Origin: Candidatus Syntrophocurvum alkaliphilum
GTDB lineage: Bacteria; Bacillota; Syntrophomonadia; Syntrophomonadales; Syntrophomonadaceae
Assembly (NCBI RefSeq): GCF_009734445.1
Contig: NZ_CP046457.1
Span: 372,001-436,000 of the forward strand
Reading direction: 5' to 3'
DNA: 64,000 nucleotides
The position numbers were made by a program, and so were the translations under genes. The notes below the pieces were generated by a model that saw nothing but the letters and a program-made list of their open reading frames with translations, was not told where the DNA came from and searched no databases. Below are positions 43,065 to 52,220 of this stretch, in pieces. Numbering within the stretch: position 1 is the first letter of the stretch; each line of letters begins with the position of its first letter.

Positions 43065-46000
43065 ATGATTAGATTAAATATAGATGGACTAGAAGTTAAG
43101 GGTTTTGCAGGTCAAACAATATTAGAAATAGCTAAAGAAAATGCTATAACCATTCCCACTCTTTGCCATGATGAAAGAGTGAAAACTTATGGAGCATGTG
43201 GGATATGTGTTGTTGAAATAGAAGGTAGTAATAAATTAATACGATCATGTGCTACTGAAGCTGAAGATGACATGATTATATATACAAACACAGATAGAAT
43301 CAAACAATCTCGAAAAACAACTTTAGAATTACTAATATCTGACCATACAGGCGATTGTCGTCCGCCTTGTTTAACGGCATGTCCTGCCAATACTGATTGC
43401 CAAGGTTATGTGGGTTTAATAGCTAATGGACAGCACAAAGAGGCGGTAGAGTTAGTAAAAGAAAAAATACCCTTACCTACAAGTATAGGCCTAGTTTGTC
43501 CACACCCATGTGAAGATGCTTGTAGAAGAAAGTTAGTAGAAGAACCTGTAGCTATCGCTGCACTTAAAGCATTTGTAGGTTATGAAAGTCTATACAGCCA
43601 AGATAATAATTTTTCTGAAGTGAAAGGTAATACTGGAAAAACTGTTGCAATAGTAGGTTCAGGTCCTGCTGGCTTAACTGCCGCATATTTTTTAGCTAAA
43701 GAGGGACACTCTGTAACAATTTATGAAGCAATGCCTAAACCAGGTGGTATGCTTAGATATGGAATACCAGAATATAGACTACCAAAGGAATTACTAGACA
43801 AAGAGATTAAAGTAATAGAGCAATTAGGTGTTACTATTATTACTGATACCAAGATAGGAACAGATATAACTCTTGACTATATAAAAGCTAATTGTGATGC
43901 CGTATTTTTGGCAATTGGAGCATGGGAGTCTTCTAAAATAGGTTGTACTGGTGAAGATAATGAGGGTGTACTTGGTGGAATTGATTTTTTAAGACAAGTA
44001 GCTATGAATACACCAGTTCATATTGGTAATAAAGTTGCAGTTGTTGGCGGTGGTAATACAGCTATGGATGCCGCCCGTACAGCAGTTCGACTAGGTGCAA
44101 ACGAGGTTTATGTTATGTATCGTCGTACACGAGCTGAAATGCCAGCAGAAGATATAGAAATAATAGAAGCGGAAGAAGAAGGGGTTATTTTTAAGTTCTT
44201 AGTTGCACCTGAAGAAATAATAGCAGAAGAAGGTGCAGTTAGTTCTATAAAAGTTCAAAAAATGGAACTAGGTGAACCAGATTCTTCAGGGAGAAGGCGT
44301 CCAGTACCTATTGAAGGTGAAGTTGAATTAATTGCAGTTGATACTGTAATTGCAGCTATAGGTCAAAAAGTAAATGCTAAAAATATTGACAATGTTGGCT
44401 TAAGCAAATGGGGTTCTATTGATATTGATGAATCTAACTTTATGACTAATATAGAAGGAGTATTTGCTGGTGGGGACGGTGTTACTGGTCCTGGAATAGC
44501 TATAGAAGCTATTGCTCAGGGTAAAGGTGCATTCGAAGCTATGAATGCATATTTAAATGGGCAAAAGTACAGTTTTAATAAACCATTTTTAGTTGAAAAA
44601 GAAATAACACAAGAGATGTTTAAGGACTATATAAAAGAAAAGAGAGTAGAACTAGATCACCTAAATCCTAATTACAGAAAAACAAACTTTAAACAGGTAA
44701 GTTCTATATTTACAGAGGATGAAGCAATTAAAGAAGCTAATAGATGTCTAGAATGTGGGTGTTTAGACTTTTTTGAATGCAAATTAATAGATTATGCTAA
44801 TGACTATAGTATTAATCCAGAAGTACTATATGGTGAAAAGCATAAATATTTAGAAATAAAAAAACACGACTATATTATTAGGGAAACAGATAAATGTATT
44901 CTTTGTGGGTTGTGTGTTCGTGTTTGTGATGAAGTAATGGGTATAGCGGCACTTGGACTCGTTCATAGAGGTTTTGATACCGTAGTACAACCAGAATTTG
45001 GTGTACCTCTTAATGAAACTGATTGTATTACCTGTGGGCAATGCATAAGTGTATGTCCTACTGGTGCATTAACGGAGAATAATATAGCAGCAAAAAATGT
45101 ACCACTAAAACTAGAACAAAATGAAACTACTTGTTCAGTGTGTACTATGGGTTGTACCCAAGAATTTCATTATAAAGGGGATACTATTTACAAAGTATTA
45201 CCATCTGCAAATGGATTACTATGTTTTAATGGACGATTTAAACCTCTAGATTTTTCTGAAAAACGAATTACCCAACCATTAATTCAAAGTAATGGAGAGT
45301 TTAGAGAAGTTTCTTGGAAAGAAGCTTATGATTATATAACTAAACAAACCCAAGTTATTAGAGGGAATAATAATCAAGATTCAGCTGCTATCTTTATTAG
45401 TCCACAATATACTTGTGAAGAAGCTGATGTAGTAAAAGCACTAGCAAATGATTGTTTGCAAACAAATTATTTAAGCAGTTTTAATCCTAGCTTTAATAAT
45501 AAGTTTATAAATATAGTAGACGATATTAATAATAATAATTTAGAAGACATGTTACAAACAGATGTAATATTAATGGTAGGAGAGTTTAAAAATAGTCCAA
45601 TAGCTCCTGTGAAAGCAAGAGAAGCGGCAAACAATGGGGCAAAAGTAATTGTTATTAGTGAAAATAGTACTTTAGCAGATGATTTAGCTAGTATTAGGAC
45701 TGATATATCACTAAGTACATCTCACCTGATACAAGAACTGTTATATGCTATAAATAATGAAGAGAACAATATTTCTAAAGTAGTAGAACAAATTGCACAG
45801 ATTTATACCAATGCACAAAATGCCATGATATTAGCAGATGGCAACGAAATTAACAGTGATTTAATTACTGCTTTATACGAAATAGCTAAAACTACTAATC
45901 ATATCAATAGACCACGTAATGGAATTTTATATATAAATTCAGGAGGTAATATTAAGGGTATTATAAAGGCTGGATTTAAACATGATTATTTTGAGTTAGT

Positions 46001-46295
46001 AGAAAAAATAAATATGAATGAAATAAAAATAGCTTTTATATTAGACCAAAATCCAATAAGTGATAAAGTAAATGTAAATATAAACAATTTAGACTTGTTA
46101 GTTGTTAGTGCGTCAACTTTCAATGAAACTGCCAAAAAAGCAGATGTAATACTTCCAAGCTCTTATCCTTTTGAAACAAAGGGGACATATATAGGAATAG
46201 GAGATAAAAAGCTACAACTAAACAAAATATATGAAACACCTACTGGTAAAGATAATACTAAAGTTATTAGAGAAATTTGTTTTAGCTTTTTGTAG
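43065..46295 (+). CDS. GltD-type NADPH flavoprotein fused to ferredoxin and MopB-like domains (StnC-type)
   Basis: A 1076-aa fusion. Domains in order: [2Fe-2S] ferredoxin (about 1-80; TLCHDERVKTYGACGICVVE), Cys-rich linkers (GDCRPPCLTACPANTDCQ; CPHPCEDACRR), FAD domain (about 187; AIVGSGPAGLTAAYFLAKEG), NADPH domain (about 325; AVVGGGNTAMDAARTAVRLG, then YRRTRAEMPA), FAD end (FAGGDGVTGPGIAIEAIAQG), further Fe-S motifs (CLECGC, CILCGLCVRVCDE, CITCGQCISVCP), then a molybdopterin-oxidoreductase-like part with CSVCTMGCTQEF. No catalytic Cys/Sec context is apparent in the last domain. This suits an NAD(H)/NADP(H)/ferredoxin transhydrogenase rather than a formate dehydrogenase. Confidence 0.85.
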   Translation: MIRLNIDGLEVKGFAGQTILEIAKENAITIPTLCHDERVKTYGACGICVVEIEGSNKLIRSCATEAEDDMIIYTNTDRIKQSRKTTLELLISDHTGDCRPPCLTACPANTDCQGYVGLIANGQHKEAVELVKEKIPLPTSIGLVCPHPCEDACRRKLVEEPVAIAALKAFVGYESLYSQDNNFSEVKGNTGKTVAIVGSGPAGLTAAYFLAKEGHSVTIYEAMPKPGGMLRYGIPEYRLPKELLDKEIKVIEQLGVTIITDTKIGTDITLDYIKANCDAVFLAIGAWESSKIGCTGEDNEGVLGGIDFLRQVAMNTPVHIGNKVAVVGGGNTAMDAARTAVRLGANEVYVMYRRTRAEMPAEDIEIIEAEEEGVIFKFLVAPEEIIAEEGAVSSIKVQKMELGEPDSSGRRRPVPIEGEVELIAVDTVIAAIGQKVNAKNIDNVGLSKWGSIDIDESNFMTNIEGVFAGGDGVTGPGIAIEAIAQGKGAFEAMNAYLNGQKYSFNKPFLVEKEITQEMFKDYIKEKRVELDHLNPNYRKTNFKQVSSIFTEDEAIKEANRCLECGCLDFFECKLIDYANDYSINPEVLYGEKHKYLEIKKHDYIIRETDKCILCGLCVRVCDEVMGIAALGLVHRGFDTVVQPEFGVPLNETDCITCGQCISVCPTGALTENNIAAKNVPLKLEQNETTCSVCTMGCTQEFHYKGDTIYKVLPSANGLLCFNGRFKPLDFSEKRITQPLIQSNGEFREVSWKEAYDYITKQTQVIRGNNNQDSAAIFISPQYTCEEADVVKALANDCLQTNYLSSFNPSFNNKFINIVDDINNNNLEDMLQTDVILMVGEFKNSPIAPVKAREAANNGAKVIVISENSTLADDLASIRTDISLSTSHLIQELLYAINNEENNISKVVEQIAQIYTNAQNAMILADGNEINSDLITALYEIAKTTNHINRPRNGILYINSGGNIKGIIKAGFKHDYFELVEKINMNEIKIAFILDQNPISDKVNVNINNLDLLVVSASTFNETAKKADVILPSSYPFETKGTYIGIGDKKLQLNKIYETPTGKDNTKVIREICFSFL

Positions 46296-46328
46296 CAAAT
46301 CAACTGACTGCTATTAATTATTTGATAA

Positions 46329-46356
46329 AAAGAAGCAAAAATGCTTCTTTTTTTTT
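46329..46356 (+). terminator. terminator of the flavoprotein operon
   Basis: AAAGAAGCaaaaatGCTTCTTT followed by a T run. Confidence 0.88.
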
Positions 46357-46477
46357 CTCAAATTCTATTTTAATAAAATAGAAATCTTTGAGAATCAATA
46401 CTATATTTTTAAGATAGTTATAAGTATTTATATGATATAATTATCATTATTTGTATATATAGATTAGGAGTGGTGTT

Positions 46478-47380
46478 ATGAAACAAATAACAGTTATTAT
46501 AATATTTATAGTATTAACTTTTGGTTTTATAGGTTGTTCTAATCAAGCATCTGAAATTGTAGCAAAAGTAAATGGAAATGAAATAACTAATGAGCAACAT
46601 GAAGCTAGATATCAATTTATTAAAAATAATTATGAAATCATGACCGGTACTATTATAAATGAGAGAAATGATAAGGAAATAGTAAATAGCTTAAAAGATA
46701 TGGCTTTAGAAGACTTAATTATGCAAAATTTATTAGAACAGAAAACAAGAAATTATGATTTACAAGTAACAGAAGAAGAAGTAGATAAAAGTTTGCAATA
46801 TATAAAAGATTCTAGAAATGCTACAAAAGAAAATGGATACCAAAAAATGCTAAGCAATTATAATTTGACAGAAGAAGACTTAAGAGAAGAATTAAGATTT
46901 GAAGAACTTTCAATGAAACTTTTTGATACTATAACTGCTGATGTGATCATTGAGGATAATGATGTTAAAGATTATTACGGCATAAAAATCTTTCATATTG
47001 TTGTAGATCAAGAGCAAGAAGCTAATATAATTTTGACTAAACTAAATGAAGGACAAGAATTTGCTGAACTTGCTAAAACTTATTCATTATGCCCTAGTAA
47101 GGAAGATGGTGGGGATTTAGGTTATGTTAATGAAAATTCCAACTTTGATGCGATTTTTAAAGAAGCTGCATTAAGTTTAAATACGAATGAGATTACTAGT
47201 GAACCTGTAAAAACTGATTTTGGTTATCACATTATTTTAGCTGGTAATATGGTGTCAACACTTGATGATCTTACTGAGGAGAAGGCTGCATATATTTTAA
47301 GAGATAAACAAGATCAATTATTTAATAAAGTTCTTATGGAGACGCGTGAAACTGCTGATATTATAGATTTTCGTCGATAA
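46478..47380 (+). CDS. prsA: PrsA/SurA-like peptidyl-prolyl isomerase lipoprotein
   Basis: A 300-aa extracytoplasmic foldase. The signal peptide has the lipobox FGFIGCSN (lipid Cys about 20). The SurA-N-like helical region (about 25-165) contains KVNGNEITNEQHEARYQFIK. The parvulin domain (about 168-260) has KIFHIVVDQEQEANIILTKL, AKTYSLCPSKEDGGDLGYVN and TDFGYHIILAGN. It stands alone between terminator and a 255-base gap that shows no gene. Confidence 0.9.
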   Translation: MKQITVIIIFIVLTFGFIGCSNQASEIVAKVNGNEITNEQHEARYQFIKNNYEIMTGTIINERNDKEIVNSLKDMALEDLIMQNLLEQKTRNYDLQVTEEEVDKSLQYIKDSRNATKENGYQKMLSNYNLTEEDLREELRFEELSMKLFDTITADVIIEDNDVKDYYGIKIFHIVVDQEQEANIILTKLNEGQEFAELAKTYSLCPSKEDGGDLGYVNENSNFDAIFKEAALSLNTNEITSEPVKTDFGYHIILAGNMVSTLDDLTEEKAAYILRDKQDQLFNKVLMETRETADIIDFRR

Positions 47381-47635
47381 TAAAAATTATTCAAGAGATT
47401 GACTAAAAGTTAAATTAAGATTACAGAAATTAGCAAGCAAATGTGTTCTCTATTCTACTCAATCATCGGCACTTTAGCTCGATATAATTTATTTAAGAAT
47501 ATTTTTTTTAGCACTAATCTAATAATATACCTTTTATTGAAGATATAAGGTGTTATTTAAAGTGCCAAAATATTTCAACATTATAAGTGTTGTGGCTATG
47601 CTAAAATTTTATTATTACTTAATGGGGGTGGAGTT

Positions 47636-48781
47636 TTGCAGTTTCGTAAATTGATTTTAGTATTTGTGCTTTTATTAGTATTTATTTTTATAAACGTAGG
47701 AACTGTTGCAAGTGCTTATAGTGTAGATAGTGATTTTACAGATGAATTATGGGAAAAAGCTCTAGTATTAGAGGTTAAAGACCTAGATTCTAGTGAACCT
47801 TCATCTGGTTATTTTAGTGAACAAACTGTAACAATAGAAATACTTTCTGGTGATTTTAAAGGGCAGGTATTACAAGCTCAAAATACATTATCAGGTAGTC
47901 CGGGTTGGGATATAGCAGTTACAGAGGGAGATAAGGTAATTGTTTACATTACTACCCATGAGGGTGAAATAGTAGAACTTAATATAGCTGATTATGCACG
48001 AGCAGATTATATTAATTACTTATTAATAGGTTTTATGGGTGTTTTGATTGTTGTAGGAGGTATAAAGGGTATTAAAGCTTTAGTTGCTTTAGGCTTTACT
48101 GCATTAGCAATTTATAAGTTTTTACTTCCTGCACTTCTTGCTGGTTATGCACCTTTGCCAATAACAATAGCAATCCTTACTGGAGTTACTATTGTTACAA
48201 TGACAATAATAGGGGGCTTAACAAAAAAGGCCTTTTCAGCCACCATTGGTACTATTGGAGGTGTAATATTTGCTGGTTTACTAGCTTATTTTATAGGAAC
48301 TTTAGCTAGCTTAACAGGTTTAGCTACTGAAGAAAGCAGAATGCTACTTTATGTAGACAATTTAAATATTGATATAAGAGGTTTGTTATTTTCAGGAATT
48401 ATTATAGGTGCTCTTGGTGCTACAATGGATGTGGCAATGTCTGTAGCGTCATCAGTTGATGAGATTAAGAAGGCTAACCCAAATCTTACTACTATAGATT
48501 TGATTAAAGCTGGTATGAATGTAGGTAGAGATATAATGGGAACTATGGTAAACACGCTAGTTTTAGCTTATGCTGGTGGTGCCTTACCCATGTTATTATT
48601 GTACATGACTTATGCAACACCGGGTGCTGTTATTTTTAATTCTGAATTTATTGCAACAGAGATACTAAGAGCAGTTGCCGGTAGTATAGGTTTAATTTTA
48701 TCAGTCCCCATAACGGCAGTTGTTTCAGGAATAATTTATGAACAGACTAGTGATCATAAAGGGATTGAATATAATTCTTAA
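47636..48781 (+). CDS. YibE/F-like multipass membrane protein
   Basis: A 381-aa protein, TTG start after GGGGGTGG. Signal/membrane segment about 8-25, extracytoplasmic beta domain (about 27-125; QTVTIEILSGDFKGQVLQAQ, EGDKVIVYI), then about eight helices with the YibE/F family text KGIKALVALGFTALAIYKFL, GALGATMDVAMSVASSVDEI and GRDIMGTMVNTLVLAYAGGA followed by LPMLLLYM. The function of YibE/F is not established. Confidence 0.85.
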   Translation: MQFRKLILVFVLLLVFIFINVGTVASAYSVDSDFTDELWEKALVLEVKDLDSSEPSSGYFSEQTVTIEILSGDFKGQVLQAQNTLSGSPGWDIAVTEGDKVIVYITTHEGEIVELNIADYARADYINYLLIGFMGVLIVVGGIKGIKALVALGFTALAIYKFLLPALLAGYAPLPITIAILTGVTIVTMTIIGGLTKKAFSATIGTIGGVIFAGLLAYFIGTLASLTGLATEESRMLLYVDNLNIDIRGLLFSGIIIGALGATMDVAMSVASSVDEIKKANPNLTTIDLIKAGMNVGRDIMGTMVNTLVLAYAGGALPMLLLYMTYATPGAVIFNSEFIATEILRAVAGSIGLILSVPITAVVSGIIYEQTSDHKGIEYNS

Positions 48782-48958
48782 CATAGTAGTATAAAAAATT
48801 GCTTATTTAACTGTGTAGTTTGAAAATAACTTACTATGCAAAAGAATTTTCCTCTGCACATTAATAGACTATGTTCAAATTTTCATAATTGGTTGTTGCT
48901 TATGTATGAAGAGCTTTAAATAAAGCTTTTTCAAGAAAATTCTATATTTTATAAATAA
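48782..48958. other. intergenic region left of repeat copy C
   Basis: AT-rich sequence with no supported gene. AAAGCTTT-type partial repeats only. Confidence 0.5.
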
Positions 48959-48964
48959 TAAGTT

Positions 48965-49192
48965 GATTCTGCTGCAAAAAGTAACTACAACAAACTTAAG
49001 GCTGAGCAAACATGTTTATCTAAGTCCTTAAGTAGCAAGGCGTGGTGCATAGATCACGGTTAAGTATAAATAAAAAAACATTTTAGATAATAAGTGCTAA
49101 GCTAAAATGAAGGTGAAGACCGATGAGTGGCGTGATAAACATGTTTGCTCAGCCGATTCCATACTCTAAGTTTAGCTTTTTGCAGTGGAATC
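48965..49192 (+). repeat. GATTC-type inverted-repeat element, copy C
   Basis: A 228-bp element, nearly identical to copy B. Terminal inverted repeats GATTCTGCTGCAAAAAG and CTTTTTGCAGTGGAATC; perfect 21-bp inner inverted repeat. It is flanked by TAAGTT on both sides (48959-48964 and 49193-49198), the clearest candidate target duplication in the window. No protein is encoded. Confidence 0.9.
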
Positions 49193-49284
49193 TAAGTTTA
49201 ATTAGCAAAAATTTATTATCCATTTTACTATATTAAGCAGAATTTATATTAACTTAGATGCAGCAATTATGAAAGGAAGATATA

Positions 49285-50589
49285 ATGGAAAACAACAAGA
49301 AACTAATGCAACTAATTAAAAAAATTTTTGATACAAAAATACTAAGTAGTCAATTACTTCTATTGGCTACAATTATAGCTTTAGTTTGGGCTAACACTAC
49401 ATATGCCAGTACTTATTTTGCTTTATGGCAAACAGAGGTATCATTTCAATTTGGTAATTTTGTTCTTACTGATACTTTAGGTCACTGGATTAATGATGGC
49501 CTAATGGTAATTTTCTTTTTTGTAATAGGTCTTGAGATTAAAAGAGAGATAATGATTGGTGAGCTTTCAACAGTTAAAAAAGCAGGCTTTCCAATAGCAG
49601 CAGCTATAGGAGGAATGGTAGTACCTGCATTAATATTTGTAGTATTAAACATAGGCACAGAAGGACTTAGAGGTTGGGGTATACCCATGGCAACAGATAT
49701 AGCTTTTGCCCTAGGTATTTTAATGGCTTTAGGCACAAGAATTCCTTTAGCTTTGAAAGTATTTCTCCTAGCTTTGGCAATTGTGGATGATATGGGAGCT
49801 ATTTTAGTTATAGCATTTTTCTATACAGAGCAAATAAGCATTAACAGTTTACTATTTTGCTCTGTTGTTTTATTTATGTCATTATTATTAAATCGTTTAC
49901 AAGTTAGAAAAACTTATCCATATGTAATATTGGGCATAATTTTGTGGCTAGCATTTTTGCAATCAGGAGTTCATGCTACCTTGGCAGGTGTTTTGTTAGC
50001 TTTTACAATCCCTGCAAAAGCTAGATTTAGTGTTAATGAGTTTAAGTGTGAGACGGAAAAAATAATTAATAACTTTAGTGATAAAGAATTCATAATAATG
50101 TGTGATGAATCGCAAACAAAAGCACTTCATAAACTTCAAAATACTGTAGATAATACTGAAGCTCCACTTCAAAGAATGGAACATATTCTCCATCCAATAG
50201 CAGTATTTTTCATTGTACCACTTTTTGCATTAGCAAATGCGGGTGTTACTTTTATAGGTGTAGAGGGAGTAACTATATTTAATAATATTTCACTGGGTAT
50301 AATATTAGGTTTATTCTTTGGTAAACAAATAGGTGTTACTCTATTTTCATGGATAGCAGTAAAACTTGGATGGGCTAACCTACCTTCTGATGTTACCTGG
50401 ACACAAGTTTGGGGAGTAAGTTGTCTAGCGGGTGTAGGGTTTACAATGTCTTTATTTATAACTAACCTAGCATATACAACTCCTTTATATTTAGAACAGG
50501 CAAAAATAGGGATACTAACTGGATCACTTATGTCAGCAATTCTAGGTATAGTCTTACTATTGATTAGAAGTAAGCATGATGACAAATAA
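49285..50589 (+). CDS. nhaA: Na+/H+ antiporter NhaA
   Basis: A 434-aa, twelve-helix antiporter that expels Na+ in exchange for H+. Family motifs are HWINDGLMVIFFFVIGLEIK (first helices), the paired ion-binding Asp residues in PMATDIAFALGILMALGTRI and LALAIVDDMGAILVIAFFY, and GKQIGVTLFSWIAVKLGWA plus VGFTMSLFITNLAY. A cytoplasmic loop of about 60 residues (about 245-305) is a usual feature of Gram-positive members. Transcribed alone, 92 bases after repeat copy C. Confidence 0.95.
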   Translation: MENNKKLMQLIKKIFDTKILSSQLLLLATIIALVWANTTYASTYFALWQTEVSFQFGNFVLTDTLGHWINDGLMVIFFFVIGLEIKREIMIGELSTVKKAGFPIAAAIGGMVVPALIFVVLNIGTEGLRGWGIPMATDIAFALGILMALGTRIPLALKVFLLALAIVDDMGAILVIAFFYTEQISINSLLFCSVVLFMSLLLNRLQVRKTYPYVILGIILWLAFLQSGVHATLAGVLLAFTIPAKARFSVNEFKCETEKIINNFSDKEFIIMCDESQTKALHKLQNTVDNTEAPLQRMEHILHPIAVFFIVPLFALANAGVTFIGVEGVTIFNNISLGIILGLFFGKQIGVTLFSWIAVKLGWANLPSDVTWTQVWGVSCLAGVGFTMSLFITNLAYTTPLYLEQAKIGILTGSLMSAILGIVLLLIRSKHDDK

Positions 50590-50606
50590 ATTAAAATGAA
50601 AATTAA

Positions 50607-50650
50607 AAAATTAAAAGCTTTTATAGATTAGAGAAGCTTTTAATTTTTTT
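50607..50650 (+). terminator. terminator of nhaA
   Basis: AATTAAAAGCTT/AAGCTTTTAATT stem followed by TTTTT. Confidence 0.82.
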
Positions 50651-50706
50651 GTTATGTGACTAAGATAAATAATGATTTCTATACTAACTATAGATTAAGT
50701 AAAAAC

Positions 50707-50761
50707 TTGTAAACTAGTCAAATAAAGATTATAATGTTTTTAATAGTGATTATTATTATCA
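50707..50761 (+). promoter_or_regulatory. promoter and Fur box of fur
   Basis: TTGTAA (50707-50712), 17 bases, TATAAT (50730-50735) form a strong vegetative promoter. TGATTATTATTATCA (50747-50761) matches the 15-base Fur core TGATAATNATTATCA except at one position and lies just after the predicted start point, so Fur would block its own transcription. Confidence 0.65.
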
Positions 50762-50779
50762 AGACTTTGGAGTGTTTAA

Positions 50780-51208
50780 ATGACTAAGGAAGATGTAATA
50801 AGCAAAAAATTGGAAAACAATAACTATAAATTAACTCAACAAAGAGCCACTGTGTTAGATGTAATGTATGAAAATAAAGGAAAACATTTAAGCGCAGAAG
50901 ATGTATTACTTAAATCAAAGCAAAAAATGCCTAATATCGGAATAGCCACTGTTTATAGAACACTAGAACGTTTAGCGAGTTTAGAGGTTGTATATAAAAC
51001 TATGTTTGATGAAGGAAAATATAGATATGAGTTGTGTGAGGATGAAAATCATCAACATCACCATATTATTTGCATGGACTGTGGAAATATCTCAGAGGTA
51101 GAAGAAGATTTATTAAACAATTTAGAATCTCATCTAGAAAAAAAAGGTTATAAAATAGTAGATCATGACTTAAAGTTTTATGGCTACTGCCCAGATTGCA
51201 ATAAGTAA
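50780..51208 (+). CDS. fur: Fur family metalloregulator
   Basis: A 142-aa repressor with a winged helix (about 15-80; LTQQRATVLDVMYENKGKHL, PNIGIATVYRTLERLASLEV) and a dimerisation/metal domain with HHIICMDCGNISEVEED and YCPDCNK (the two CxxC zinc ligands). The His cluster DENHQHHHI fits the metal-sensing site. Fur, PerR and Zur are hard to separate; the Fur-type box in front favours Fur. Confidence 0.9.
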   Translation: MTKEDVISKKLENNNYKLTQQRATVLDVMYENKGKHLSAEDVLLKSKQKMPNIGIATVYRTLERLASLEVVYKTMFDEGKYRYELCEDENHQHHHIICMDCGNISEVEEDLLNNLESHLEKKGYKIVDHDLKFYGYCPDCNK

Positions 51209-51289
51209 AAACAATTTTATATATAACCAAGAGGATGGGGGAACTACAAGAAGGTTAATTTTGTGGTAGGTGAAAATATATAATTAATT

Positions 51290-51307
51290 AAGAGTCAAAA
51301 GACTCTT
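51290..51307 (+). terminator. terminator of fur
   Basis: AAGAGTCaaaaGACTCTT followed by ATTTTG, 80 bases after the stop. Confidence 0.6.
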
Positions 51308-51470
51308 ATTTTGATGTATAAATATATTTATTATTTAATTACATAATAACATAATAATACCAACAAACAATTATACATATAAAACTACTACATATTAGTA
51401 GACTTTGTTAGACTTTAGTAATAGCTATGTGATAGAATTAATTCGTCTATCAATAGTGGAGGTGAAAATA

Positions 51471-52220
51471 ATGCTAAAGCTTGAAAATTTAAGTTTACAA
51501 TTAGTTGATGACAATGGAGACGATAAAGAAATTATTAAGGGTGTTAATATAGAATTTCAAAAAGGAAAAGTTTATGCAATTACAGGTCCTAACGGAGGAG
51601 GGAAAACCTCCTTAGCTAAATTGATAATGGGAATTTATAAGCAAAATAATGGAAAGATCTACTTAGATGGTAATGATATCAGTAATTTAAACGTAAGTGA
51701 AAGAGCAGATTTAGGCATTGCTTATGCATTTCAACAACCACCTAGATTTAAAGGTTTAGGTATTCAAGATATTTTAAAAATAGCCTCACCTAATATTGAT
51801 ACCGTACAAACCAGAATTCGGCTTAGAGATGTAGGTTTATGCCCAGAAGAGTTCCTGGAAAGAGACTTGGGGGCTGGTTTAAGTGGTGGAGAAATAAAAA
51901 GAATTGAGATAGCACAGATACTTGCAAGAGATGCTAAAATTAGTATATTTGATGAACCTGAAGCAGGTGTAGACTTATGGACTATTAGAAAGTTAATAGA
52001 GATTATTGTAAATGAATATAAAGGAAATCCCGAGAAAACAGCAATAATCATTACTCATAACCAAAACGTATTACCAATTTGTGATGAAATAATAGTTGTA
52101 GATGAAGGTATAATAAAAGGAAAAGGTAACTCTGAAGAAATTTGGCCACTAATTAAAGATGATATTGAATGTAAGATGATAGAACAGTGTCGAGGAGAAA
52201 TGATACATGAAATTAAATAA
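51471..52220 (+). CDS. SufC-like ABC ATPase of a minimal Suf system (SmsC)
   Basis: A 249-aa ATPase for Fe-S cluster assembly. ATG 51471 follows GTGGAGGTG; the frame is open further 5' without a ribosome site. Walker A is GPNGGGKTS, the signature LSGGEIKRIEIAQILARDAK, Walker B ISIFDEPEAGVD, and the H-loop IIITHNQNV. It overlaps the SufB/D-like gene by 14 bases. There is no SufS, SufU or SufD gene, as in the two-gene SMS (minimal SUF) systems of anaerobes and archaea. Confidence 0.88.
   Translation: MLKLENLSLQLVDDNGDDKEIIKGVNIEFQKGKVYAITGPNGGGKTSLAKLIMGIYKQNNGKIYLDGNDISNLNVSERADLGIAYAFQQPPRFKGLGIQDILKIASPNIDTVQTRIRLRDVGLCPEEFLERDLGAGLSGGEIKRIEIAQILARDAKISIFDEPEAGVDLWTIRKLIEIIVNEYKGNPEKTAIIITHNQNVLPICDEIIVVDEGIIKGKGNSEEIWPLIKDDIECKMIEQCRGEMIHEIK

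Noticed and set aside
43065-46295. Catalytic formate dehydrogenase alpha subunit
   Set aside because: The GltD-type centre is not found in formate dehydrogenases, and no catalytic Cys or Sec context is apparent in the MopB-like end.
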